Shown: in pieces, positions 1 to 7,960 of the stretch | How the letters are laid out: every line of letters begins with the position of its first letter | Numbering within the stretch: the stretch's first letter is position 1 | Source: Paracoccaceae bacterium | GTDB lineage: Bacteria > Pseudomonadota > Alphaproteobacteria > Rhodobacterales > Rhodobacteraceae | Assembly (NCBI GenBank): GCA_027492585.1 | Contig: JAPUEK010000033.1 | Span: 29,543 to 93,542, forward strand | Reading direction: 5' to 3' | DNA length: 64,000 nt | Notes under the pieces: model-generated | What the model saw: the letters and a program-made list of their open reading frames with translations, nothing else | Told to the model about the DNA's origin: nothing | Databases searched by the model: none | Translations under genes and position numbers: made by a program

Positions 1-29
1 GCCATGATTTGCCTACTTTCGGATAGGGT

Positions 30-65
30 GGCCCGTGGCGGCACCGTCAAACACCGCCACGGGCC
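30..65 (-). repeat. Perfect 12-bp hairpin downstream of the gpG gene, copy 1 of a phage repeat
   Basis: GGCCCGTGGCGG at 30-41 is the exact reverse complement of CCGCCACGGGCC at 54-65, with a 12-nt loop. The inner 22 nt (37-58) recur at 3290-3311 with only the central three bases changed. It lies 50 nt beyond the gpG stop. No T-run follows on the minus strand, so it is not a canonical rho-independent terminator. It could stabilise or terminate the message by another route. Confidence 0.6.
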
Positions 66-114
66 GAAGGGCGCGCGTCAACTCGCAAATACCGCGCGCC
101 TCATGCTGTCATCA

Positions 115-639
115 TCAGGCCAAGCCGTTCACCACACTGGCGAAGAAGGCCTTGGTCCGGTCGAGAATCTCTTCCTCATCCCTGTCAGAGACACCCAGGA
201 ACGGACGAGCCGGAATGTCCCCCCAAGGCAATGGTGTGAAATAGTCCTGGCTGCGTGGGCGCTTTTCGGAGGGTTGGGTCCGGCCAATAGCCGCTCCGAA
301 AGCACCTTGCTCCGCGCCTTCGTGCATGACAGCGGCATAGACGAGGTTGCTTCCGACCACGACATGATCGGCAGCGGCCTGATGGGTCAGGGTGTACCCG
401 AGAACGCCGGTCAGATGTAGTGTCTTGCCGCCATGTTCCTTGACCCGTTTGCTAGGCTCCCAAGCATGGCCGTCAGGATCGGTGTTGGTGGAGGTGATGC
501 GCTCGGTCCCGCTGTTGACCAGCGCCTGACCAATGTCGTTCATGAGCGGAGTAAGATCATCAAGGCTTCCGGCCATCCGCCATAGTGTCCTTATAACCGG
601 ATCGCTGTTCAGCGAGAATTCAAACCGTATACCTGCCAT
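115..639 (-). CDS. G: Phage virion morphogenesis protein (Mu gpG-like)
   Basis: 174 residues. The start at 639 gives MAGIRFEF. The protein has the usual layout of the tail-completion/virion morphogenesis family: a short helical N-terminus, an 'STNTDPDGHAWEPS' segment (around residues 49-62), a 'LHLTGVLGYTLTH' segment (about 74-86) and a C-terminal 'IPARPFLGVSDRDEEEI' region. In Mu, gpG acts in head-tail assembly. It follows the protease gene with a 4-nt gap, so it is co-transcribed. It comes after T and I here, whereas in phage Mu G precedes I and T. The family call rests on motif recognition. Confidence 0.75.
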   Translation of the reverse strand: MAGIRFEFSLNSDPVIRTLWRMAGSLDDLTPLMNDIGQALVNSGTERITSTNTDPDGHAWEPSKRVKEHGGKTLHLTGVLGYTLTHQAAADHVVVGSNLVYAAVMHEGAEQGAFGAAIGRTQPSEKRPRSQDYFTPLPWGDIPARPFLGVSDRDEEEILDRTKAFFASVVNGLA

Positions 640-643
640 AACA

Positions 644-1582
644 CTACTCCACTTGGTCGGGGTCGAGACCGAGTTGCGAACAGATCGCGATCCGCTCATT
701 GCTGCCCCGGAAGCGTCCGCGTTCCAGCAATTCGGGTGGCGGCTTCCGACCAGCCAGCAAGGGCGGGCCAAGATGGACCGCAGGGCGGGCGCAAGCCTCC
801 CATGCCTCGAATGAGGCAAGGTTGCTGGACGCCAGTTCCTGCGCCCAGCCTTCCATTGCGGGCACGAGCTTGCCCGATGCGCGGGCGCGCTCAAGGGCGG
901 ATTCTACCTTATCGTCATGAAGCTCGGTCAGCAGCTTCATGTAGCTGGACGCCATTTCTTTGGCGGCACGGTTGTCGGTTTTCGTGCCATCTGCCGCTGC
1001 GATGATCGCCCGCGCCTTGCGGATCAGATCGGGAAGCGGCGTGTCCGGGGCCGCCCCGAGAGCCTCGCACAACATGGCGACCACGCTGGCGGCATCATCG
1101 GCAGGCGGATCAGCTTGAGCAGGTTCGCCCTCGACCGAGCAAAGCGCCCTCATGGCGATGGCCGGAGCATTGGTCAGGCCCGCCCGCTTCACCGCCATGA
1201 CCTCGCCCGCCTTCGTCACCATTACGACCGGGCTGATGAAGCGGTATTCCCGCCCGGTGATCTTGGCCTTCCCGGTCGGCGTCCAGGCGATCCGCGCCCA
1301 GATACCGTCATCGCGGGCCGCAAGCTCTTCAATCCAGCCCGCAGCCGGGGCCTCGGCTTCCTTGTGCTGATCCATGGCGTGATCCATGTCCACCGGCATT
1401 CCGCGTTCCAGATCACGGCGCGACCGTTCGATCACGGAGGCCATGTCTTTCACGATCCACGGGCCGCGCTGGTCGTTCAGGTCGAATTTGCCGGATGGCA
1501 GGATCTGCACCCAGCTTTCTCCCTTGTCGGGGTCGATCTGCGGCAGCGGGACGGTATTCACTTCATCAAGAAAGCCAGCCAT
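644..1582 (-). CDS. I: Mu gpI-like prohead protease/scaffold protein
   Basis: 312 residues from ATG 1582. The N-terminal half (about 1-150) resembles Mu-type prohead proteases: 'WVQILPSGKFDLNDQRGPW', then 'GMPVDMDHAMDQ', 'AAGWIEELAARDDGIWARIAWTPTGKAKI' and 'YRFISPVV'. The C-terminal part is helical and charged, as expected for the scaffold portion. In Mu, gpI matures the head and its C-terminal in-frame product Z is the scaffold. It sits 4 nt downstream of the gpT gene and 4 nt upstream of gpG, forming a tight T-I-G unit. Confidence 0.8.
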   Translation of the reverse strand: MAGFLDEVNTVPLPQIDPDKGESWVQILPSGKFDLNDQRGPWIVKDMASVIERSRRDLERGMPVDMDHAMDQHKEAEAPAAGWIEELAARDDGIWARIAWTPTGKAKITGREYRFISPVVMVTKAGEVMAVKRAGLTNAPAIAMRALCSVEGEPAQADPPADDAASVVAMLCEALGAAPDTPLPDLIRKARAIIAAADGTKTDNRAAKEMASSYMKLLTELHDDKVESALERARASGKLVPAMEGWAQELASSNLASFEAWEACARPAVHLGPPLLAGRKPPPELLERGRFRGSNERIAICSQLGLDPDQVE

Positions 1583-1586
1583 GTGA

Positions 1587-2483
1587 TCAATCCTGAAGAT
1601 AGGGCGACACGAGCAGTTCAGCCGAGCCGTGCCAGACATTCGTTCCGCCACCAGGCATCTCTTCGGCCATCAGCAATCCCCTTGCCTCCGCCTCCAGTGA
1701 CGGCGGCACAACCAAAAGGTTCGGCATTACCCCCATGATGCGACCGCCGTCATAGCGCATGGCCTGCATGGCCTGACGGGCCAATGCATAGTTTGCAGGG
1801 CTCAGCCCCTGCCTCGATCCATAGGCGAACTGCCAGAGGCCAAACCCGGCATTTACCCGCGCCCGGATGCCATAGGTATACTCATCGTTGAAGAACACCC
1901 CGGTATCGCTGTCTTTGTCCACCCGCTGCATCTGGTAGGGAACGCGGGTCTGAAAGACGAGCGGCTTGACCGGGCGGCTCACGTCCAGAAGGAACCAGGG
2001 CGTTCCGGTGCCGCCGCCAAAGTTCGAGACAGTGGTTTTGGCTTCGCCATCAAGGACAACGGGATGATCCGTGTCGAAGAAAGGCTGGCCGTCATAGCAT
2101 TCTGCCGTGAAGCCTTTCTTCAGCACCTCGAAGACCAGCTCGTCGGGATGCGACGCGGCGGCATGTGCCATCATGCTGATCTGGGGCGAGTAGATCCCGA
2201 GGCGATCATCCTCGATATCCTCGCGCCGCACCCGGATCGTGCTTTCGAACTTCCGGTTTTCCAGCGTGTAGCGGGCGGCCGCCACGCCCTTGATATGACG
2301 GGAACCGAGCCATTCCCGCATTTGCGGCATACCCGAAAGCCAGCCATAGGTTTCATCCGATCCGGTGGATTTCACATCCATCGCGATCTTGTTCCAGAAG
2401 GTCGGCGTGGCCTGCACGGCCTTGTTGAAGGCGGTATTGAAGCCGCTGAACATCTCGTTGAGCAGCGAGGCGGTGATATCCAT
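1587..2483 (-). CDS. T: Mu gpT-like major head subunit
   Basis: 298 residues, start ATG 2483 (MDITASLLNEMF). Hallmarks of the Mu major head protein family are visible: 'GFNTAFNKAVQATPTFWNKIA' near the N-terminus, 'YGWLSGMPQMREW', 'TIRVRREDIEDDRLGIYSP', 'DGQPFFDTDHPV' and a C-terminal 'GVMPNLLVVPPSLEAEAR...LVSPYL'. The length is close to Mu gpT (about 300). The gene begins only 2 nt after the Mor-type activator gene ends, so both lie on one transcript. gpT would form the capsid shell. Confidence 0.88.
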   Translation of the reverse strand: MDITASLLNEMFSGFNTAFNKAVQATPTFWNKIAMDVKSTGSDETYGWLSGMPQMREWLGSRHIKGVAAARYTLENRKFESTIRVRREDIEDDRLGIYSPQISMMAHAAASHPDELVFEVLKKGFTAECYDGQPFFDTDHPVVLDGEAKTTVSNFGGGTGTPWFLLDVSRPVKPLVFQTRVPYQMQRVDKDSDTGVFFNDEYTYGIRARVNAGFGLWQFAYGSRQGLSPANYALARQAMQAMRYDGGRIMGVMPNLLVVPPSLEAEARGLLMAEEMPGGGTNVWHGSAELLVSPYLQD

Positions 2484-2485
2484 GG

Positions 2486-2863
2486 TCAGTCTTTCGCGAG
2501 TTGAGAGGAGGGGGCGACACCGAGATCCACACGCAGCTTTCGAACCCACATGCTGGTGACGCCGTGTTTGGCAGCAATGTCGTTGGCCGTGAGGCCCGAG
2601 GTCAGGATGTCGCGCTTCAGACGCAGTGATTTCTGGATGCGCTCTGTGTGTCCCCAAGAGGGTACATCCAGCTTGCAGCCACCGAATTGCCCGACCAGCG
2701 CGGCGGTGATTTCCCGCCCAAGCGTTTCGACCAAGTGGCCGGTCACGGTTCTCGGAATGTCGATCCGCCGCCCGCCGAAGGCTTTAACCAATGCAGAGGA
2801 TGCCGCTTCGCCGCATCTTTCATTCAGGATAGCGATGACATTCGCGGTAGACCGCACCCGCAT
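2486..2863 (-). CDS. mor: Mor-type transcription activator
   Basis: 125 residues, ATG 2863. The C-terminal two thirds match the Mor/C activator fold: a dimerisation segment with 'FGGCKLDVPSWG', then a helix-turn-helix 'GLTANDIAAKHGVTSMWVRKLR' near residues 92-114. In Mu, Mor turns on the middle promoter and C the late promoters. A preceding 'FGGRRIDIPRT' (about residues 29-39) repeats the same 'GG-x-DIP' pattern, which hints at an internal duplication. It is the last regulator before the head genes, separated from gpT by 2 nt. I infer that it controls, and is itself co-transcribed with, the head operon. Confidence 0.75.
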   Translation of the reverse strand: MRVRSTANVIAILNERCGEAASSALVKAFGGRRIDIPRTVTGHLVETLGREITAALVGQFGGCKLDVPSWGHTERIQKSLRLKRDILTSGLTANDIAAKHGVTSMWVRKLRVDLGVAPSSQLAKD

Positions 2864-2979
2864 AGACAGACCTCCGACTTCCTGTCAGAAATCCTATGGA
2901 AGTGGGCAGAGGTTTTGCCGGGGGGAGTAGTTTCGGGGAACGGCGGCCAAGACCGCCGAGATGCTGTGGAGACTGATGA

Positions 2980-3222
2980 ATGGCGACCCTTGGCAGTGAC
3001 CCTGACCTCTACGACGCCAAAGCTTGGGGCAAGTTGGTCGAAGACTTGCGTGCCGCATCGGGTGACGACGCCAGTCCGGACTATCTTGCCTATGTCGAAG
3101 CCCATCTCGCTGCCATTGAGAGGTTCGCGGAGAGGACGGCCACAGGGGCCTTCAGGTGTAGCGCGGGCAACCCCCGCAGAAAAGCCGAGTGGCCGTTTTT
3201 GAAGGCGCTCCGGCGTTTTTGA
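2980..3222 (+). CDS. Small hypothetical phage protein, opposite strand
   Basis: 80 residues, ATG 2980 preceded by GGAGA at a good distance. Residues 1-54 are acidic and probably helical ('DLYDAKAWGKLVEDLRAA'). The tail from about residue 58 is arginine-rich and less protein-like, and overlaps T-rich stretches. It occupies the 474-nt space between mor and gemA and is the only reading frame there with a convincing ribosome site. No family is recognised. It runs against the early operon, so it may be a small moron or may not be expressed. Confidence 0.35.
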   Translation: MATLGSDPDLYDAKAWGKLVEDLRAASGDDASPDYLAYVEAHLAAIERFAERTATGAFRCSAGNPRRKAEWPFLKALRRF

Positions 3223-3288
3223 ACGGTATTGGGTGCGAAGGTGTCGGCCCGCCCACGCCGGGCATGGTGCCGGAGCGAGGAACAGGAA

Positions 3289-3312
3289 GGGCGGCACCGT
3301 CCGGCACCGCCC
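3289..3312 (-). repeat. Hairpin downstream of gemA, copy 2 of a phage repeat
   Basis: GGGCGG (3289-3294) pairs with CCGCCC (3307-3312) around an inner CCG/CGG pair. The 22 nt at 3290-3311 match those at 37-58 except for the three central bases. It lies 26 nt beyond the gemA stop, the same type of position as copy 1 beyond gpG. No T-run follows on the minus strand. Confidence 0.55.
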
Positions 3313-3337
3313 CATGAACATAGTATATTGCGTGCCG

Positions 3338-3757
3338 TCACACGACTCGACGCGGGCGGGCTTTCCATGCCTTCATGGCGGTGATCGCCTTGCGCGCGCC
3401 CTCCATGGTCAGGAAGCGCATGCTGTCCACCTTGTGGTATTTCCGCAGCCAGCCCAACAAAGCCTCGTCATCGCATTCGCGGGCTTCGTGCAGTTCCCGC
3501 CAAAGCTCGCGGATCAGTTCAAGTTGGGCGAAAGTCGCCATGCCGGGACGATTGCCATAGCGCGGAGCGCCCTTCCCGAGCGGCCGGAACCCGCAATATT
3601 CGAAGAACCCCATCATGGCTTCGAACCCGGCCTGATCAAGTTCGGTGGAACTGGTCACGCCCGCGATCCGCACCAGCGCCTGCCGGTAAAGATCATCATC
3701 CAGACCGAGCTTGCCTTTGGCGACATGCAGGATCGTCTTCTGCGGTTTGCTGATCAT
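3338..3757 (-). CDS. gemA: GemA/gp16-family regulatory protein
   Basis: 139 residues from ATG 3757. A TTG six nt upstream is an alternative start, but it overlaps the previous stop. The family pattern is clear: 'LHVAKGKLGLDDDLYRQALVRIAGVTSSTELD' at the N-terminus, then 'FEAMMGFFEYCGFRP', 'MATFAQLELIRELWREL' and 'LLGWLRKYHKVDSMRFLTMEGARKAITAM' at the end. Mu GemA is an early protein that alters host gene expression and supercoiling. It follows the preceding small gene with a 2-nt gap, in the early operon. Confidence 0.85.
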   Translation of the reverse strand: MISKPQKTILHVAKGKLGLDDDLYRQALVRIAGVTSSTELDQAGFEAMMGFFEYCGFRPLGKGAPRYGNRPGMATFAQLELIRELWRELHEARECDDEALLGWLRKYHKVDSMRFLTMEGARKAITAMKAWKARPRRVV

Positions 3758-3759
3758 GG

Positions 3760-4197
3760 TCAATTCCGTTCCCCCGCCAATTCCGCCTGACGGCGCTCCT
3801 CCGCCTCGCGCGAAGCCTCGTGCCGGATGCTCAAATCGAGCCGATCCAGCACCCGAACCTCTTTATCTTCGGTGCTTTCGATGGCGCGGGCGGCCAGCCG
3901 CATCATGGAGTTGACCGCAGGCCGATCCAGATCGTCCATATAGGCGAGGCCGGACAAGACGCTGCGGACATCGTCCAGCAGTTCGATCACATCAGGAATC
4001 GCCGTGTCGATGGTGCGCCATTCCTCAACGGTCAGGGCGATGGTCCGGGAGGATTTCCGGGCCAGACGGTCCTGTTCCCGCATCCGTTCCGCCGCGATCT
4101 GTTTCGGGGTCTTGCCGGGAATGTAGATCGCCTTGCCTTCTGCGGCCATTTTCAGTCTCCACTCATGATCGGACAGGAATGCGTCGGGAGTCGTCAT
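3760..4197 (-). CDS. Hypothetical Mu-like early-region protein
   Basis: 145 residues, ATG 4197, overlapping the muB gene by 4 nt. It is highly charged with long helices: 'GKTPKQIAAERMREQDRLARK' around residues 28-48 and an Arg/Glu-rich C-terminus ('LSIRHEASREAEERRQAEL'). There is no signal peptide or membrane segment. Proteins of this size and position are common between MuB and GemA in Mu-like prophages, but I do not recognise a characterised family. Translational coupling to muB suggests an early role. Confidence 0.6.
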   Translation of the reverse strand: MTTPDAFLSDHEWRLKMAAEGKAIYIPGKTPKQIAAERMREQDRLARKSSRTIALTVEEWRTIDTAIPDVIELLDDVRSVLSGLAYMDDLDRPAVNSMMRLAARAIESTEDKEVRVLDRLDLSIRHEASREAEERRQAELAGERN

Positions 4198-4943
4198 TGC
4201 ATGTCTCCCCCGATCAGCCCCATTTCCACGAGCGCAGCAGGCAGCAGGTCTTCGTCGACGGCACCGCCATCGGAGCCGGTCCGGGTGATCAAAAGTGCGG
4301 TGTTGACGGTCCGCAGTCCGCCTTTGACCAGGGCGGCGCGATGCAGTATTGTGAACGATGCCTTCCGCTGGACACCGAATGCCTGGGCGAGGTCGCGCAC
4401 GTCGCCTTCCGTAACCTCGTCGATGATCACTGCCCGCAGCATCCGGCTTTGCAACTGCGGCATTTCGTCGATCATGCGGGCAAGGCGCAGATCACCGGCA
4501 AGCAAGAGGTCCGTCCGGCTTTCCTCGCAAAGAATGCGGGTCCAGTCCGCCCCTTCTTTCGTCAGGTGCTGAGCCTCGTCCACCATCAGCCAGATACCAG
4601 CACGTTTCAGCGCCTGGCCGATTTCCCGCCGCAGCGTGGCGATGGTGCTGCCCGTCGTCCTGATCCCGAGACCGAGTGCGTCGATAATGATTTCGGCCAC
4701 GCCGAAGGCACCGCCTTCACCGGGCGCGATGGACACAAGCCGCGCATCCGGGGCGGATTTCGCCAGCATTTCCAGCGTGGTGGACTTCCCGCAACCGGGC
4801 ACACCGCAAACCATCGTCATGGCCGGGCGCGGCTGTGCCCGGATCATGTCCACCGACAGCAGGATGTTCTCCGCCGTGCTGGTGTGCACGAAGTCCGGCG
4901 CATCAGGCAGCGACGGCTTGGCAAGTTTCAGATGTTCTGCCAT
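4194..4943 (-). CDS. B: MuB-like AAA+ ATPase, target-selection protein
   Basis: 249 residues, ATG 4943. Walker A is 'GVPGCGKSTT' (about residues 47-56), Walker B is 'GIWLMVDEAQHL' (about 115-126), and sensor-like 'RTDLLLAGDLRLARMI' follows. This is the layout of MuB/TniB/ExeA-type ATPases. MuB binds target DNA, delivers it to MuA and confers target immunity. It lacks the long N-terminal HTH domain of Mu B (312 aa), so it is a short version. A strong hairpin separates it from muA. Confidence 0.85.
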   Translation of the reverse strand: MAEHLKLAKPSLPDAPDFVHTSTAENILLSVDMIRAQPRPAMTMVCGVPGCGKSTTLEMLAKSAPDARLVSIAPGEGGAFGVAEIIIDALGLGIRTTGSTIATLRREIGQALKRAGIWLMVDEAQHLTKEGADWTRILCEESRTDLLLAGDLRLARMIDEMPQLQSRMLRAVIIDEVTEGDVRDLAQAFGVQRKASFTILHRAALVKGGLRTVNTALLITRTGSDGGAVDEDLLPAALVEMGLIGGDMQ

Positions 4944-4982
4944 CTTCCTCTCCGTTCTGGACGGGTTTTACCCGCCGGTTTA

Positions 4983-5019
4983 GGCGTGAGGGGCAGCGTC
5001 CAAACCACCCCCTCACGCC
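4983..5019 (-). terminator. 11-bp intercistronic hairpin between muA and muB
   Basis: GGCGTGAGGGG (4983-4993) pairs perfectly with CCCCTCACGCC (5009-5019) around a 15-nt loop. It begins 3 nt past the muA stop and sits in the 79-nt gap before muB. There is no T-run, so it more likely attenuates or protects the message than ends it fully. Confidence 0.5.
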
Positions 5020-5022
5020 GCT

Positions 5023-7023
5023 TCATCCTGCCGCCTTTCCGGCGTCGAGGTTTCTTCTTAGATTGGCCCGAAGCCGTGCCTGCGACGGGTGCAGGTCTTT
5101 CGCCGCGCCGACCGGCTTGTCCGAAAACGGCATGTCGGTATTGAGTGCGACAACTTTGGGCTTCTCGACCGCAGGTGAAGGCAGTGTCTCTCCCATGATC
5201 GCTTCGCGCAGCGCTGCAACCTTGCGATCAACGTCCAGGACCTTGTGCTTTTCGGCCAGCTTCTTGGCGCGGCGATCATCCGCCACCGCCCGGCGAAGCC
5301 CCGTAGCATCCCCGTGACGCGTGGCTTCGTAGACCGGCAGGCTATCCAGTAGCAGCCTCCCGCGCTTCGCTTCATCCTGCCAATGGCGCACCATGGCCGG
5401 GGTGCTGAAATCGCTGGGGTTGATCCCGACCAGCACCTTTTCGCCAGCATGATTCAACATGACCGGCTGCGTTGTTGCGTCACCAAACAGGCCGATCTGC
5501 GGAAACTTGACGCGGCCATCGCTCAAAACCGTGCGGCGATACCACTTCATGCGAACGGCGCGGCTTTGCTCCGATGACACCGGGCGGTGAATCCGGCCTT
5601 CGGAGAGTCGCACGAAAGCATCGTTCCGGCTCTCTCCGGGGAGGATGCCTTCCGCACGGCTTCCCTTACGTGCGTTGAATTCATTAATGTATTTTTCGAG
5701 TGCCTTTTTGAACAACTCGATATCGACAGGAACGGGATCGGGATTCGGCGCATCCTTCGGACCGGAGCGTTGCGCCCGATAGAACACCGGGTCATTGTCG
5801 AAGCGCCGCATAATCGAGAAGACGGATTCTGGAATCTTGGACTGACCACGATTGGGGGCAGTGTTGTCGAGCTTGATATTGAACAGTCTCAGAACACCGG
5901 GGACTTCCCAATCGGGGTTGTGCGTATTCTTGCGGCGGATCAACGGGGTGAGGCCACCGGCCATCCGTCTTCCGTTGAATGCGGCACCGTTGTCGGTATA
6001 GACGCGATCAGGAATGCCGTGAGTTTCGCACATCCGGATGGTGGCATCGGCGGCGGCTTCCTCATTTTCCGATTCGGAAACCGTATGGCTGAGGATGCGG
6101 TTCGACGCGCGATCAACATAGATGATCACCCACGGGCAACCGATCCGGCCATCCTCGAAGCGCACCAAAACCTTGAACTCGCGCCCGTCCAGTTCGACCT
6201 GCTGCATGGCGAACATGTCTTTAACCGTGCGCGGGTTATACTGTCGAAGCGACTTCGCTGCCGCCTCCTCGCCGTCGCGCAGGACACGTTTTCTGGCTTC
6301 GTCCAGGCGATCCCAATGGCGCATGACGGTGCGATAGCATGGCCACGCCCAACCCTGTTCCGGCGCGTCACCCACAACCGTTTCCCAAGCCGCTTTCAGG
6401 GGGTATCCGGTGCCGTTCTTGCCTGCCGTATAGATGTAGAACTCGAACTGTTCCCACGCCTCGGGAGAAAGTTCTGCCGTGGCGGTGCGACCTTGATGCG
6501 CAGGTGCGAGGGCAGGTGCCCAGTTGACGGTATCCACATCAGCGATCCGGGCGGCCCAGCGGCGCACCGTTATTTGCGACGGGGCAAGGATCGCGGATCC
6601 GTCCTTCGCCGCTTCTGCCTTCAACAGACCGGCAATCTGGCCCCATTTCAGGCCCGCCCACTCACGCTTCGCGATGAACATCATGGTTTCCGCGCGGGCA
6701 TAGGCCGTGTTCTGGACCGTCACCGGCTTCGCCGCCAGCGCCAGATGCGCGGCATCGTCATGGATGCCAAGCGGCAGGCCCATCGTCTCCGCACGGCGGG
6801 CGAGGAAGGCGAGGCGTTCAGGTTGAGGCAGTTTTGAGACGGCCACTTGCTCAGGCCTTCGCGCGTCCGTCAATTGGACCGCGACGGGAACACCAAAACG
6901 GGCAAACCAACGTGAAGCAGCAGTTCGGTCTTTTGGAATGCGGCCGATGCCTAGCAAGTTCACAACCGCGACCATCGGTCCCGATGATATAGTTGATTGG
7001 TTTTGAACAAGGGCGGAGACCAT
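5023..7023 (-). CDS. A: MuA-like DDE transposase
   Basis: 666 residues, similar to Mu A (663). The N-terminal DNA-binding part is followed by an RNase H-like integrase core. The catalytic triad can be placed by alignment with Mu D269/D336/E392: D279 in 'QVELDGREFKV', D344 in 'VYTDNGAAFN' and E399 in 'NRGQSKIPESVF'. The C-terminus is rich in Lys/Arg, as in the MuB-interacting domain. The enzyme would cut and join phage ends during lysogeny and replicative transposition. It follows the Ner-like gene by 2 nt. All catalytic residues are present, so it appears intact. Confidence 0.93.
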   Translation of the reverse strand: MVSALVQNQSTISSGPMVAVVNLLGIGRIPKDRTAASRWFARFGVPVAVQLTDARRPEQVAVSKLPQPERLAFLARRAETMGLPLGIHDDAAHLALAAKPVTVQNTAYARAETMMFIAKREWAGLKWGQIAGLLKAEAAKDGSAILAPSQITVRRWAARIADVDTVNWAPALAPAHQGRTATAELSPEAWEQFEFYIYTAGKNGTGYPLKAAWETVVGDAPEQGWAWPCYRTVMRHWDRLDEARKRVLRDGEEAAAKSLRQYNPRTVKDMFAMQQVELDGREFKVLVRFEDGRIGCPWVIIYVDRASNRILSHTVSESENEEAAADATIRMCETHGIPDRVYTDNGAAFNGRRMAGGLTPLIRRKNTHNPDWEVPGVLRLFNIKLDNTAPNRGQSKIPESVFSIMRRFDNDPVFYRAQRSGPKDAPNPDPVPVDIELFKKALEKYINEFNARKGSRAEGILPGESRNDAFVRLSEGRIHRPVSSEQSRAVRMKWYRRTVLSDGRVKFPQIGLFGDATTQPVMLNHAGEKVLVGINPSDFSTPAMVRHWQDEAKRGRLLLDSLPVYEATRHGDATGLRRAVADDRRAKKLAEKHKVLDVDRKVAALREAIMGETLPSPAVEKPKVVALNTDMPFSDKPVGAAKDLHPSQARLRANLRRNLDAGKAAG

Positions 7024-7025
7024 TA

Positions 7026-7268
7026 TCAGGCAGCGTCCCCGGTAAGTTTGCTGCTAGCTGGCCTAGCCTTTAAACCCAGTTCGACAGCGATCTGATGGCT
7101 GATGCCGTGGCGGCATTCCAGCTTCCCCTGTAAGACCGCATAGACGGTTCGTGGTTTGTATCCTCGACCTCTAGCCCACGCGTTGATGGATATGCCTTCT
7201 GCCACGAACTGCTGACGGACAGCGGCTACATCCATCAATCGCTGATGCTGCTCATTGCCTTGTCCCAT
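7026..7268 (-). CDS. ner: Ner-like small DNA-binding protein
   Basis: 80 residues, ATG 7268. It contains a predicted HTH: 'GISINAWARGRGYKPRTVYAVLQGKLECRHGISHQIAVELG' (roughly residues 25-65), close to the Ner/Nlp layout. In Mu, Ner is the first early protein and represses the early and repressor promoters. It sits at the head of the leftward early operon, 54 nt from the divergent repressor gene. Confidence 0.65.
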   Translation of the reverse strand: MGQGNEQHQRLMDVAAVRQQFVAEGISINAWARGRGYKPRTVYAVLQGKLECRHGISHQIAVELGLKARPASSKLTGDAA

Positions 7269-7279
7269 CAGATCATCCC

Positions 7280-7301
7280 GTGTTACACGTTAGCGAAACA
7301 C
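7280..7301. promoter_or_regulatory. Candidate repressor/Ner operator
   Basis: In the 54-nt gap between the divergent early operon and the repressor gene, GTGTT (7280-7284) and AACAC (7297-7301) form an inverted repeat, with GTGTTACAC itself palindromic. This is the expected place for the lysis/lysogeny operator. Function is inferred from position only. Confidence 0.4.
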
Positions 7302-7322
7302 TGATATGGGTATGTCACGATA

Positions 7323-7844
7323 ATGAAAACATCAAGAAGAATTTTCGATAGCGAAACGATGAAGGCAATCGGTGAGCGGCTTCGAGAGGTGCGAGGTGAC
7401 CGCACCCTTGCCGAATTCACTCAAAAGCTGGGCATCGCGCGAACCACATGGTCAAACTATGAAGGAGGGCGTCGCCTCCCAAGCCATGAAGTCTTGGAGA
7501 GCTTAAGGCTTGTCGAAGGGGTATCGCCTGATCGAATCTTGCCGTCGGTGGCGCTTGCGAGGCTCACCGGCTCTGGTGCATCCCCGTATGTCTGGAGCGA
7601 CAACATACCAGCTTTGTGGCTCTTCCTGCGTTTGCGATCAGTGAAGACATTTGACACCGAAGAAGATGAGCTTCGTTGGTGGGCGGAACGTTGGCATGCT
7701 CTTGTTGAAGAGTTTGGGTATCGTGCCCATGAGTTGGCGGTCACCCGTGACCTTTGGCAATCAGATGCAGCGATTGAAGTTTGCAAGTATCTTGCCGAAC
7801 GACCGGCGGAAGAGTTGTTGAAATTCGTTGACGATGATTTTTGA
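7323..7844 (+). CDS. XRE-type phage repressor-like protein
   Basis: 173 residues, ATG 7323. An N-terminal HTH_3 domain spans about residues 14-65 ('IGERLREVRGDRTLAEFTQKLGIARTTWSNYEGGRRLP'). The C-terminal part has no visible LexA-type Ser-Lys protease signature and contains 'ELRWWAERWHALVEEFG'. The divergent position opposite ner and the transposase is that of the Mu c repressor, so it probably maintains lysogeny. A strong hairpin lies 9 nt after the stop codon. Codon use is more AT-rich than in flanking host genes, fitting phage origin. Confidence 0.75.
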   Translation: MKTSRRIFDSETMKAIGERLREVRGDRTLAEFTQKLGIARTTWSNYEGGRRLPSHEVLESLRLVEGVSPDRILPSVALARLTGSGASPYVWSDNIPALWLFLRLRSVKTFDTEEDELRWWAERWHALVEEFGYRAHELAVTRDLWQSDAAIEVCKYLAERPAEELLKFVDDDF

Positions 7845-7852
7845 GATCGTGG

Positions 7853-7876
7853 GTCGTGGGCAAAACTGCCCACGAC
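7853..7876 (+). terminator. 10-bp hairpin after the repressor gene
   Basis: GTCGTGGGCA (7853-7862) and TGCCCACGAC (7867-7876) form a perfect stem with a 4-nt AAAC loop, 9 nt after the repressor stop. Only a weak T-rich region follows further on (TTGATTTTATTG), so efficiency is uncertain. Confidence 0.6.
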
Positions 7877-7960
7877 TCCACTTCTGCATACATTGATTTT
7901 ATTGAATAATTTCTGACCAGATGCATGCCGCAGGGTGCGATATTGCCCCGATTAGGCCAA

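Noticed and set aside
2824..3321. 165-residue frame on the minus strand between gemA and mor
   Set aside because: It overlaps the start of mor, has no ribosome site, and its product is Pro/Arg/Cys-rich with no protein-like pattern.
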